Below are positions 16,221-23,769 of a DNA stretch of 40,098 bases, piece after piece. Source of the DNA: DATKPC01 sp035524275. Lineage in GTDB: Bacteria > Pseudomonadota > Gammaproteobacteria > Burkholderiales > Burkholderiaceae_F. Made by a program: the position numbers and the translations under genes. The notes under the pieces are model-generated. The model saw nothing but the letters and a program-made list of their open reading frames with translations. It did not search any database and had not been told where the DNA came from. The stretch is taken from positions 1 to 40,098 of the forward strand of contig DATKPC010000016.1 of NCBI GenBank assembly GCA_035524275.1, given 5' to 3'. The number at the start of each line of letters is the position of its first letter. The stretch's first letter is position 1.

Positions 16221-16396
16221 GTAAGCGTCCAGTGGCTGCGGCCTTGACCGCGGCGTGATGTTCAGGCGGCGGCCGCCTCTGACTCAGAGTGGACCATTGC
16301 CATGTTCCACGGCAGCAACGCCTCGCTCCGGTTGACCTAGTCGTCGGCGATCCGATAGAGGACATCGCGCAGATCGGCCTCCGGGTGTCGATGAAG
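16221..16396 (-). mobile_element. IS66-family remnant: C-terminal end of tnpC and terminal repeat
   Basis: On the minus strand, a frame from about 16396 reads HPEADLRDVLYRIADD, an in-frame stop, then VNRSEALLPWNMA, and ends at 16262. This is the extreme C-terminus of IS66 TnpC (family pattern DPEAYLRDVL...IADHPINR...LLPWN). Beyond it, GTAAGCGTCCAGTGG at 16221 has the GTAAGCG start typical of IS66 terminal repeats. The internal stop and loss of the rest of the transposase show it is dead. Confidence 0.75.
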
Positions 16397-16682
16397 GCAG
16401 CGTCCACCGGCCGACTTGCACGTTCCTCGAAGAACTCCATCGCGACATGGGCGTCAGGCCGAGGTCGAGAAGGGCCACGCGCAATGCGTCGGGATCGATG
16501 CCCCTGATTGGAGGATTTCGCCGATGACTGCTTCTGGCCGGGTCCGGGCAACCAGCGAAACCCGTAGCCGACATGCTACCGCCCGGTTCCGAGTGCATAG
16601 CGGTCGAACGATTGCGCAGCGCAGCATGGTGGCGGCCGAGGAGTCCAAGCGCTTGCGTTTAGCCAGGCTGGAACCAGCTCGT

Positions 16683-16723
16683 TTTCGGAACTTTGTTGTC
16701 GGTTTCGGAACTTTATTGTTCGG
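16683..16723 (-). repeat. Right repeat pair, inverted relative to 13936-14060
   Basis: TTTCGGAACTTTGTTGTCGG (16683-16702) is followed directly by TTTCGGAACTTTATTGTTCG (16703-16722). Together they are a 20-bp tandem pair whose complement matches the left repeats. They end 20 bases before the glmS stop codon. A 9-bp word, ACCAGCGAA, occurs just outside both ends (13921-13929 and 16725-16733) and could be a target duplication, though its spacing to the repeats differs by a few bases. Confidence 0.65.
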
Positions 16724-16742
16724 TACCAGCGAACATCCACCG

Positions 16743-18581
16743 CTACTCCACGGTCACCGACTTCGCCAGATTCCGCGGCTTGTCCACGTCCGTCCCGCGC
16801 GCCACCGCCGTGTGATACGCCAGCAGCTGCAGCGGCACGACATGCAGGATCGGCGAAAGGTCCCCGTAGTGCTCCGGCAGCCGGATGACGTGCACGCCTT
16901 CGCTCGGCTCGATCCTCGTGTCGGCATCGGCGCAGACGTAAAGTTGGCCGCCGCGCGCGCGCACCTCCATCATGTTGCTCTTGAGCTTTTCCAGCAGCGC
17001 GTCGTTCGGCGCGACCGTGACGACGGGCATCGCTTCGGTCACGAGCGCCAACGGCCCGTGCTTCAATTCGCCGGCGGGGTACGCCTCCGCGTGGATGTAG
17101 CTGATCTCCTTGAGCTTCAGGGCGCCTTCAAGCGCGATCGGGTAATGCAGGCCGCGGCCGAGGAAGAGCGCGTTTTCCTTGCGGACGAACGACTCACTCC
17201 AGGCGATCACGTTGGGCTCCAGCGCCAGCACGCTCTGGATGGCAGCCGGAAGGTGGCGTAACCGGCGCGTGGCTGCATGCTCGCGCTCCGGCGACAGCCG
17301 TCCCTTGGCTTTCGCGATCGCATTGGCCAACAGGTAAAGCGCGACGAGTTGCGTCGTGAACGCCTTCGTCGATGCGACGCCGATCTCGACGCCGGCGCGG
17401 GTCAGGAACTGCATCGTCGATTCGCGGACCATCGCGCTCGTCGCGACATTGCAGATCGCGAGCGTCTGCTGCATTCCCAATGACCGCGCGTGCTTCAGCG
17501 CCGCGAGCGTGTCGGCCGTTTCGCCGGATTGCGAGACGACGACAACGAGCGATTGCGGATCCGGCACCGACGTCCGGTAACGATATTCGCTCGCGATCTC
17601 CACGCTGACCGGGACGCCGGCGATGCTTTCGATCCATTGCTTGCCGACGCTGCCGGCGTAGTAGCTGGTGCCGCACGCCAGGATCAGCACGCCGCGGAGC
17701 TTTGGGAAGACGTCGGGCGCGGCCGCGCCGAAAAGCCTCGGCTCGATGCTCGTGATCGGCTCGATCGTGTCGGCGATGGCCTTCGGTTGCTCGAAGATCT
17801 CCTTCTGCATGAAATGCCGGTAGGGGCCCAGTTCCACCGCGTTGGAAACCGCGGCCAGGCGCCGCACCGGGCGCTCGACGCGCCGCCCCTGCGCGTCGAA
17901 GATCCATGCCTTGCCGAGTTGCAGGTCGACGACGTCGCCTTCGTCGAGGTAGATGAACCGGTCGGTCGTGCCCGCCAGCGCCAGCGCGTCGGAGGCGAGG
18001 AAGTTCTCGTTCTCGCCGACGCCGACGACCAGCGGGCTGCCGGCGCGCGCGCCGACGACGCGATGCGGCTCCTCGCGGGCGAAGACCGCGATCGCGTAGG
18101 CGCCGTGCAGCTTCTTCACGGCGCGTTGCACCGCGTCGAGAAGGTCGCCGTCGTATTCGTGGTCGACCAGGTGCGCGATGACTTCGGTATCGGTCTGGCT
18201 GTCGAAGCGATAGCCGGCGCGCTTGAGGTCTTCGCGCAGCGCCTCGTAGTTCTCGATGATCCCGTTGTGGACCAGCGCGATGCGCGCGCTCGACGCTCGC
18301 TTGCCCTGCGGCCCGGCCGAGAAGTGCGGGTGCGCGTTGTCCGTCGTCGGCGCGCCGTGCGTCGCCCAGCGCGTGTGCGCAATGCCGGTGTACCCCTGCA
18401 GCTGCTGGATCTGCTCGTCGAGGTCGGCGACGCGCGACACGCTGCGGGCGCGCTTCAACTCGCCATCGGCGTGAATCGCGATCCCGCAGGAGTCGTAGCC
18501 GCGGTATTCCAGCCGCCGAAGCCCCTCGACAAGGACCGGGACGATGTTTCGTTGCGCGACCGCGCCGACGATTCCGCACAT
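16743..18581 (-). CDS. glmS: Glutamine-fructose-6-phosphate aminotransferase (isomerising)
   Basis: 612 residues. It makes glucosamine-6-phosphate from fructose-6-phosphate and glutamine, the entry step to peptidoglycan and lipopolysaccharide amino sugars, in the cytoplasm. The N-terminal glutaminase starts MCGIVGAV with the catalytic Cys exposed after Met removal, and has RRLEYRGYDSCG and TRWATHGAP. Two SIS sugar-isomerase domains follow (CGTSYYAG, VVVSQSGETADT, STKAFTTQ), and the protein ends with the conserved RNLAKSVTVE. The start at 18581 has AAGGA upstream on the minus strand. It is divergent from an Lrp-type regulator. The stop lies only 20 bases from the accessory-island repeats, so the island abuts but does not disrupt it. 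Confidence 0.98.
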   Translation of the reverse strand: MCGIVGAVAQRNIVPVLVEGLRRLEYRGYDSCGIAIHADGELKRARSVSRVADLDEQIQQLQGYTGIAHTRWATHGAPTTDNAHPHFSAGPQGKRASSARIALVHNGIIENYEALREDLKRAGYRFDSQTDTEVIAHLVDHEYDGDLLDAVQRAVKKLHGAYAIAVFAREEPHRVVGARAGSPLVVGVGENENFLASDALALAGTTDRFIYLDEGDVVDLQLGKAWIFDAQGRRVERPVRRLAAVSNAVELGPYRHFMQKEIFEQPKAIADTIEPITSIEPRLFGAAAPDVFPKLRGVLILACGTSYYAGSVGKQWIESIAGVPVSVEIASEYRYRTSVPDPQSLVVVVSQSGETADTLAALKHARSLGMQQTLAICNVATSAMVRESTMQFLTRAGVEIGVASTKAFTTQLVALYLLANAIAKAKGRLSPEREHAATRRLRHLPAAIQSVLALEPNVIAWSESFVRKENALFLGRGLHYPIALEGALKLKEISYIHAEAYPAGELKHGPLALVTEAMPVVTVAPNDALLEKLKSNMMEVRARGGQLYVCADADTRIEPSEGVHVIRLPEHYGDLSPILHVVPLQLLAYHTAVARGTDVDKPRNLAKSVTVE

Positions 18582-18718
18582 GGGGTTGACATCCTTTCCA
18601 ACAGACGCCGTCGATGATAGTGGCCGTCGCCTGAATGATCTTTCATATTTTGCTTTGATTCGGGTTAATATTTCATTCGTCCTTACATGTGCATATTTAT
18701 TTCATTGAGGTCACCAGA
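18582..18718. promoter_or_regulatory. Divergent glmS / Lrp-type regulator promoter region
   Basis: The 137 bp between the two start codons become strongly AT-rich from 18633 to 18705 (TTTCATATTTTGCTTTGATT, then GGGTTAATATTTCATTCG), in contrast to the GC-rich surroundings. AT-rich sites of this sort suit Lrp-family autoregulation. No riboswitch or ribozyme is evident upstream of glmS. Confidence 0.45.
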
Positions 18719-19207
18719 TTGACAGACAAATCCCCCGCCGAACTCGACAGTCTCGATCGACGGCTTCTCAACGAGCTTCAGCGGGACTGCATGCAGACGC
18801 ACCAGGAGCTGGCGGAACGGCTGCACGCGTCGGCGCCGACCTGCTTTCGCCGGGTGCGCCGACTCGTCGAGAGCGGCGTCATCGAGCGGCGCATTGCCAT
18901 CGTCGCCCCGGAGGCCGTTGGCCGGATCGACGGCCACGGGCTGACCGCGCTCGTCGAGGCGAGCCTTGACCGGCAGTCGGCCGAGGCGCTCGATGCGTTC
19001 GAACGGCGGGTCGCGGACGAAGCCTCGGTCCAGCAGTGCTATCGGATCTCGTCCGGTCCGGATTTCCTGCTCGTCGTCTATGTCCGCGACATGCCGGACT
19101 ACCACGCGTTCGTGCACCGCGTGTTGAGCGCGGAGGCGAACGTGCGCAACGTCAGGACGTTCTTTTCGGTCCACCGCAGCAAGTTCGAGCCGCGCATTCC
19201 GGTCTGA
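18719..19207 (+). CDS. Lrp/AsnC-family transcriptional regulator
   Basis: 162 residues from the preferred TTG start. The N-terminal helix-turn-helix reads LDSLDRRLLNELQRDCMQTH, then QELAERLHASAPTCFRRVRR and LVESGVIERRIAIV. The C-terminal RAM/AsnC ligand domain contains VQQCYRISSGPDFLLVVYVR and VRTFFSVHRSKFEP. Relatives are feast/famine regulators responding to amino acids and binding DNA as dimers to hexadecamers. The TTG at 18719 has GAGG about 9 bases upstream. A GTG at 18689 is in frame but lacks a ribosome site. It is divergent from glmS, and a rhomboid gene follows 164 bp downstream. Confidence 0.92.
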   Translation: MTDKSPAELDSLDRRLLNELQRDCMQTHQELAERLHASAPTCFRRVRRLVESGVIERRIAIVAPEAVGRIDGHGLTALVEASLDRQSAEALDAFERRVADEASVQQCYRISSGPDFLLVVYVRDMPDYHAFVHRVLSAEANVRNVRTFFSVHRSKFEPRIPV

Positions 19208-19371
19208 ACGGCGGGGCGGCCGGAGCGGGATCGGGCGCATCCCGCCAAACGGAACGCCGCGCTCGCAATTTCGGCGACAATGCGGCCGCGGCGCCGGCGC
19301 GGCGCGCCGACCGATCATCGCCGCCGCGCCCCACGTCAACGCGTTGCCCCGCCCATTCCTCCAGGTCGCTC

Positions 19372-19971
19372 ATGTCGTCGATTCCCCCCGGCACCCAGGC
19401 GCTGCTGATCGCCAACTGCGTCGTCTACGTGCTGCAGATCATCGGCCTCGACCCGATGCTGGTGCCGCCCTTTGCGCTGTGGTCGTTCGAGGGCAGCGAC
19501 TTCGGCGAACCCGGCTTCTGGCCGTGGCAGCTCGTCACCTATGCGTTCCTCCACGGCAGCCCGACGCACCTGTTCTTCAACATGTTTGCGCTCTACATGT
19601 TTGGCGGGCCGGTCGAGGCCGTCTACGGGCGCAGCCGCTTCCTGACCTATTACTTCGTCTGCGTCGTCTCGGCGGGACTGTGCCAGCTGCTGATCACGCC
19701 GCTGCTGGGCGTCTACGGGCCGACGATAGGCGCCTCCGGCGGCGTCTTCGGGCTGCTGCTCGCCTACGCGCTGCTCTATCCGCACCGGACGCTGATGCTG
19801 ATCTTCCCGCCAATCCCGATGCCGGCGTGGCTCTTCGTCACGCTCTATGGGCTGCTGGAACTCGTACTCGGCGTCACCGGCAGCGAGCGCGGCGTCGCCC
19901 ACTTCGCGCACTTGGGCGGGATGCTAGGCGGCTACCTGCTCATCAAGTACGGGCGCGCCCGCCGCGGCTAG
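19372..19971 (+). CDS. Rhomboid-family intramembrane serine protease
   Basis: 199 residues with six predicted membrane helices. The catalytic dyad is visible: Ser122 in GASGGVFG and His180 in HFAHLGGMLGGY. The FLHGSPTHLFFNMFALYMFG segment contains the conserved His and Asn of the oxyanion region. The enzyme cleaves membrane-spanning substrates within the inner membrane, and its own target here is unknown. The ATG at 19372 has only a weak AGGT upstream. Its 3' end overlaps the 3' end of the convergent GGDEF gene by 48 bases, so no terminator separates them. Confidence 0.93.
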   Translation: MSSIPPGTQALLIANCVVYVLQIIGLDPMLVPPFALWSFEGSDFGEPGFWPWQLVTYAFLHGSPTHLFFNMFALYMFGGPVEAVYGRSRFLTYYFVCVVSAGLCQLLITPLLGVYGPTIGASGGVFGLLLAYALLYPHRTLMLIFPPIPMPAWLFVTLYGLLELVLGVTGSERGVAHFAHLGGMLGGYLLIKYGRARRG

Positions 19972-21162
19972 CGTCGCCGGCGACGCGTTGCTCTCGTCCA
20001 GCACGACGCAGTTGCGCTGCGCCTTCGCGGCGCCGAGGCAACGGTCGGCGGCCGCGAGCAGCGTGGTCAGCGCACTTCGCGGACGCGTCGCATCGAGGGC
20101 AGCCACGCCGACGCTGATGCTCACCGGCGGAAGACCCGCCACCAGCGGGCTCGCGGCGATCCCGGCGCGCAGGCGGTCCAGCGCGAGCCGCGCCTCGCGA
20201 CCCGTGGTGCCGGGCAGCACGAGCAGGAATGCCTCGCCGCCCCAGCGCGCCAGCAGGTCGGACTGCCGCGTGTTGAGCCGGATCAGCGCCACCAGCTGCG
20301 CCAGCGTATCGTCGCCGCGGGCCTCGCCGAACGTCTCGTTGATCCGCTTGAAGCGATCGATGTCGATCAACGCCAGCGCCAGCGGGCGACGATAGCGGTA
20401 GGCGCCGATCCATTCGCGTTCGAGCTGAGGCAGCATGCCGCGGCGGTTCAAGGCGCCGGTGAGCGCGTCGGTCACCGACAACTGCTGGATGCGCGCGTGA
20501 AGCCGCTCCTGCAGCGTCATCAGGACGCCGATCCCGAGGCCGACCGTCGTCAGCAGGTCGGCCGCGACGTAGGCCGTCGGCACCGCGGTGGCGTTCGACA
20601 GCGGCGCAACGAACGCCGTCGCGGCGAGCCCCAGCCCGTACAGCGCGACCGCGCCGCACACCGCGGCGACAAGCTTCGCGCCGAGGAATCGCGGCACGAG
20701 CGGCCATGCCGCCGCCACGCCGAGCGCCGCCACGCTCCCGATCGCCGCCGCGGCCAGGCACGTCCGATCCGCCGCGTCCGCCAGGAGCGTCACGGCACCC
20801 GCGAAGGCCAACGCGACCGCGACGGGCGCGGCAATCGCCGAGCGCAGCGTCACGGCGCGGCGCGCCAGCAGCGCCAGCGCGGCCGCGTGAAGCAGCGCCG
20901 CGAGGACGAACAGGGACAGCATCGCGATCTCGACGGCGTAGGGCGGGAGCGCGCCGGCCCACGCGACATCGATCGCCGGCGCCATCGACCGCGGAAGTTC
21001 CAGGCCGCGCGCGATCGTCGCCACGAGATCGGCGGCCACCCAGACCGCGAGAAATCCGCGGGTGCCGGCCGACGAGCGTCCGGCCGCGACGAGCATGCCG
21101 GTCACGACGAGGCCGACGAGGACGGTCGCGGAAACGAAAGCGGCGGGATCGGCGAGGGGCAC
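19924..21162 (-). CDS. Membrane-anchored GGDEF protein with degenerate active site (GGEAF) and intact I-site motif
   Basis: 412 residues. About six to seven membrane helices fill residues 5-215. They are followed by a short coiled linker (TLQERLHARIQQL) and a GGDEF domain (SVTDALTGALNRRGM, LIDIDRFKRINETFGEARGD). The signature reads RWGGEAFLLVLPG at residues 306-318, so the fourth position of GG(D/E)EF is Ala instead of Glu, and the usual IND is INE. RxxD (R299-D302) stands exactly five residues before GG, as in the c-di-GMP inhibitory site. The protein may therefore bind but not make c-di-GMP. The GTG start at 21162 lacks a clear ribosome site, so the start is uncertain. Confidence 0.88.
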   Translation of the reverse strand: MPLADPAAFVSATVLVGLVVTGMLVAAGRSSAGTRGFLAVWVAADLVATIARGLELPRSMAPAIDVAWAGALPPYAVEIAMLSLFVLAALLHAAALALLARRAVTLRSAIAAPVAVALAFAGAVTLLADAADRTCLAAAAIGSVAALGVAAAWPLVPRFLGAKLVAAVCGAVALYGLGLAATAFVAPLSNATAVPTAYVAADLLTTVGLGIGVLMTLQERLHARIQQLSVTDALTGALNRRGMLPQLEREWIGAYRYRRPLALALIDIDRFKRINETFGEARGDDTLAQLVALIRLNTRQSDLLARWGGEAFLLVLPGTTGREARLALDRLRAGIAASPLVAGLPPVSISVGVAALDATRPRSALTTLLAAADRCLGAAKAQRNCVVLDESNASPATLAAAGAPVLDEQVAA

Positions 21163-21357
21163 GGCAGGCTACCGGGAGACGGGGTCGGGGATTCCCTCTT
21201 CATCGGCAGCCGAAGCCGGCGACTGTAGGGCTGTCAGGGTGCGGGCGGAGCGCCGGCGGGCCCAGGGCGACGGAATGCGCCCGCTCGTCCGCTTTTCGCC
21301 TGACGGGCCGCGTCAAGCCGCGTCGTCGTCGTTGCGCCCGGCGCGCCGCGCTGACGG

Positions 21358-23430
21358 TCAGATCGCGATCGGGTCGACTTCCAGGTTCCAGCGCGGGCGC
21401 AGCTTTTGCGACGCCACTTCGCGCCGCAGCGCGGCGAGCCAGCGCACGAGAAACGCGTGCAGGTCGCTGCGGCGCGCGGCCTCGACGAGCAATTGGGCGC
21501 GATGCTCGCCGGCCAGGCGCTCCAGCGGCATCGGGACGGCGTCGTAGAGTTTCACCGCGCCCGCGGCGCCGCCGTCCATCAACGCCTGGCCAAGACCCTG
21601 CGCGACCTGCAACAGCCCGACGGCGTCGGACATGTCCCGCGACGTCGCGGTCAGCAGCGCCGCGTGGACGAACGGCGGCAGGCGCATCGCACGGCGCTCC
21701 GCGAGCTGGTCGCGGGCGAAGCGCGGGAAGTCGTGGCGCGCGAGCGCGGCGTACAGCGGATGCCCCGGGTGGCGCGTCTGCAGCAGCACGCGCGCCGGCT
21801 GACCGCTGCGGCCGGCACGCCCGACGACCTGCAGCAGCGTCGCGAACAGGCGCTCCGGCGCGCGAAAGTCGCCGGCCAGAAGCTGCGCATCGGCGTTGAG
21901 CACGCCAACGAGGGCCACGCGGCGGAAGTCGTGGCCCTTGGCGATCATCTGCGTCCCGACGAGGACGTCGATGTCGCCGGCGTGCATCGCGTCCAGCATT
22001 TCGCGCGCGGCGTGTCGACGCTGCGTATTGTCGCGATCGATCCGGCGGATACGCGCGCCCGGCAGCGCGAGTTGCAGCGTTTCCTCGATCCGCTGCGTTC
22101 CGTGCCCGACCGCCGACAGATCCTGGTTGCCGCAGGTGGGGCACGCGGCCGGCACGCGCGCCTGCCAGCCGCAATGGTGGCAGCGGAGCTGGCGTTCCCC
22201 TTTGTGAAAGGACGCGAACGCGGAGCAGCGCGGGCAGTTCGACAGCCAACCGCACGCATCGCAGGCGATCACCGGCGCATAGCCGCGGCGATTGAGGAAG
22301 ACCAGCGCCTGCTCGCCGCGCTCGATCGTCGAACGCAGCGCGGCGCGCAGCGGATCGGCAAGACCGTGCTCCGCCGGGTGCCGCTTCAGGTCGATCATCT
22401 CGACGCGCGGCAACTCGACCTCCGAGCGGGCAGCGCCACCGCGGCCCGTCAGCCGCAACAGCGCGTAGCGGCCGGCCTGCGCCGCCGCCCAGGTCTCCAG
22501 CGACGGCGTCGCGGACCCGAGGACGACCGGCGCCTCGGCGAGCTGGGCGAGCTTCAGCGCGAGGTCGCGCGCGGAGTAATGGACGCCCTGGCCGGCCTTG
22601 AACGACGGATCGTGTTCCTCGTCGACGACGACGAGCCGCAGCCGAGGCAATGACGCGAATACCGCGAGCCGCGTACCGATGACGATCCGGGCGCGGCCTT
22701 CGTGAGCCGCGAGCCAGGCGGCATTGCGTTCGCCGTCGTTGAGCCCGCTGTGCAGGCTTGCGACCGCTTCGCCGGGGAAACGCGCCCGCACGAGGGCCTC
22801 GAGCTGCGGCGTCAGGTTGATCTCCGGCACCAGGAGCAGCGCCTGCGCGGCCGGATCGGCGGCCAGCGTCGCCGCGATCGCGTGCAGGTAGACCTCGGTC
22901 TTCCCGCTGCCGGTGACCCCGAACAGCAGGAACCGCGCATAGCCGGCCGCGGCCGCAATCGCGTCCACGGCGGCCTGCTGCTCGTCGCGCAGGACCGGCA
23001 CTGCCGGGCCAGCCCCGTCGGCGCCGGAGCCCACCGCGTCCGCCGTGGCGACCCCCACCGGCGCCGCGCGCATCTTCTCGACGCGCTGCGCCAGCCGGGC
23101 GACGGGGCGGCGCCGCAACATCGGCGGCAACGCCGGCAGCGCAACCTCCCCCCAGGCACAGTGGTAGTAGTCGGCGGCGAAGCGCGTGAGCTTCAGCCAG
23201 CGCTCGCCGAGCGGCGCCGCAATGAGGATCGGCGCGATCAGCGGCCGGATCTTGTCCGGCGGCAACGCGGAGTCCGCCGCGAGGCCCACGGCGATGCCGA
23301 CCTGGTCCGACCGCTTGAACGGAACGAGGACCGGGGTGCCGGGAACGAGGCTTGCCGGATCGCAATCGCCGAGCGCGTAGTCGAGCGGCTGCTCGATCGG
23401 CACATCGACGATGACCCGGGCGAACCTCAT
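21358..23430 (-). CDS. priA: Primosomal protein N' (replication restart helicase PriA)
   Basis: 690 residues. It is the 3'-to-5' DNA helicase that reloads the replisome at collapsed forks. In order: an N-terminal DNA-binding domain (RFARVIVDVPIEQPLDYAL), Walker A GVTGSGKTEVYLHAI near residue 200, the helicase motif II VVDEEHD, a zinc-binding insert with four Cys pairs (CDACGWLSNCPRC, then CHHCGW and CPTCGNQDL), and the C-terminal motifs VLVGTQMIAKGHDF and QVVGRAGRSGQPARVLLQT. The ATG at 23430 (MRFARVIV) fits the family, and the upstream in-frame extension reads as noncoding. It lies downstream of hemE across a gap containing DnaA boxes. Confidence 0.97.
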   Translation of the reverse strand: MRFARVIVDVPIEQPLDYALGDCDPASLVPGTPVLVPFKRSDQVGIAVGLAADSALPPDKIRPLIAPILIAAPLGERWLKLTRFAADYYHCAWGEVALPALPPMLRRRPVARLAQRVEKMRAAPVGVATADAVGSGADGAGPAVPVLRDEQQAAVDAIAAAAGYARFLLFGVTGSGKTEVYLHAIAATLAADPAAQALLLVPEINLTPQLEALVRARFPGEAVASLHSGLNDGERNAAWLAAHEGRARIVIGTRLAVFASLPRLRLVVVDEEHDPSFKAGQGVHYSARDLALKLAQLAEAPVVLGSATPSLETWAAAQAGRYALLRLTGRGGAARSEVELPRVEMIDLKRHPAEHGLADPLRAALRSTIERGEQALVFLNRRGYAPVIACDACGWLSNCPRCSAFASFHKGERQLRCHHCGWQARVPAACPTCGNQDLSAVGHGTQRIEETLQLALPGARIRRIDRDNTQRRHAAREMLDAMHAGDIDVLVGTQMIAKGHDFRRVALVGVLNADAQLLAGDFRAPERLFATLLQVVGRAGRSGQPARVLLQTRHPGHPLYAALARHDFPRFARDQLAERRAMRLPPFVHAALLTATSRDMSDAVGLLQVAQGLGQALMDGGAAGAVKLYDAVPMPLERLAGEHRAQLLVEAARRSDLHAFLVRWLAALRREVASQKLRPRWNLEVDPIAI

Positions 23431-23769
23431 CAAATGTGAATGGGCACTATCGCGGTAGCCGCCGCCCCGAGGGCAAACCCGAGAGGACAAACCCGACGAC
23501 GGCAGATCCCTGTGGATAACTCTGTGGAAAAAGCCTGTTCAACAACGCTAAGTTCGCAGTCTGGCGGGTCTTTTTGCCGTCGATTAATTTCGACGCAGAA
23601 AAATAAGGCTTTTTAAAACAATAGGTTACAGAACAAACCGCGCTCCGGCGACCGCCTCTCGACCGCAACCCGCGCCAAATCGGACGCTGCGCGATTTTGT
23701 GAATAAGTCAAGTCGCTTTCCACGCCCGAGGCCGCCCGGCCCACGGGTCTTCCCGGATGAATTGTCAAG
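23431..23769. other. Intergenic region with three DnaA-box matches and an AT-rich core (hemE-priA gap)
   Basis: This 339 bp gap contains three words fitting TGTGNAWAA in the same orientation: TGTGGATAA (23511-23519, perfect consensus), TGTGGAAAA (23523-23531) and TGTGAATAA (23698-23706). Between them lies AT-rich DNA (23582-23625: ATTAATTT, AAAATAAGGCTTTTTAAAAC). No gene is seen. It must also hold the priA promoter. It could be a DnaA-titration or DnaA-controlled promoter, or an origin-like element. Confidence 0.6.

Larger units (their letters stand above)
16061..16742. other. Gene-free stretch between TetR gene and glmS with IS debris and repeats
   Basis: No intact gene on either strand. 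It contains the probable promoter of the TetR gene (AT-richer DNA at 16076-16115), the IS66 remnant (16221-16396) and the right repeat pair (16683-16723). The part from 16400 to 16680 shows nothing I can name. A minus-strand frame there is probably more transposon debris. Confidence 0.55.

Noticed and set aside
18582..18640. Possible glmS ribozyme upstream of glmS.
   Set aside because: That ribozyme is characteristic of Gram-positive bacteria. The short leader here shows no matching fold.
23431..23769. Firm call of chromosomal origin (oriC).
   Set aside because: DnaA-box words are present, but dnaA, dnaN, rpmH and yidC are not adjacent, and skew cannot be computed from this window. It is kept as an observation only.
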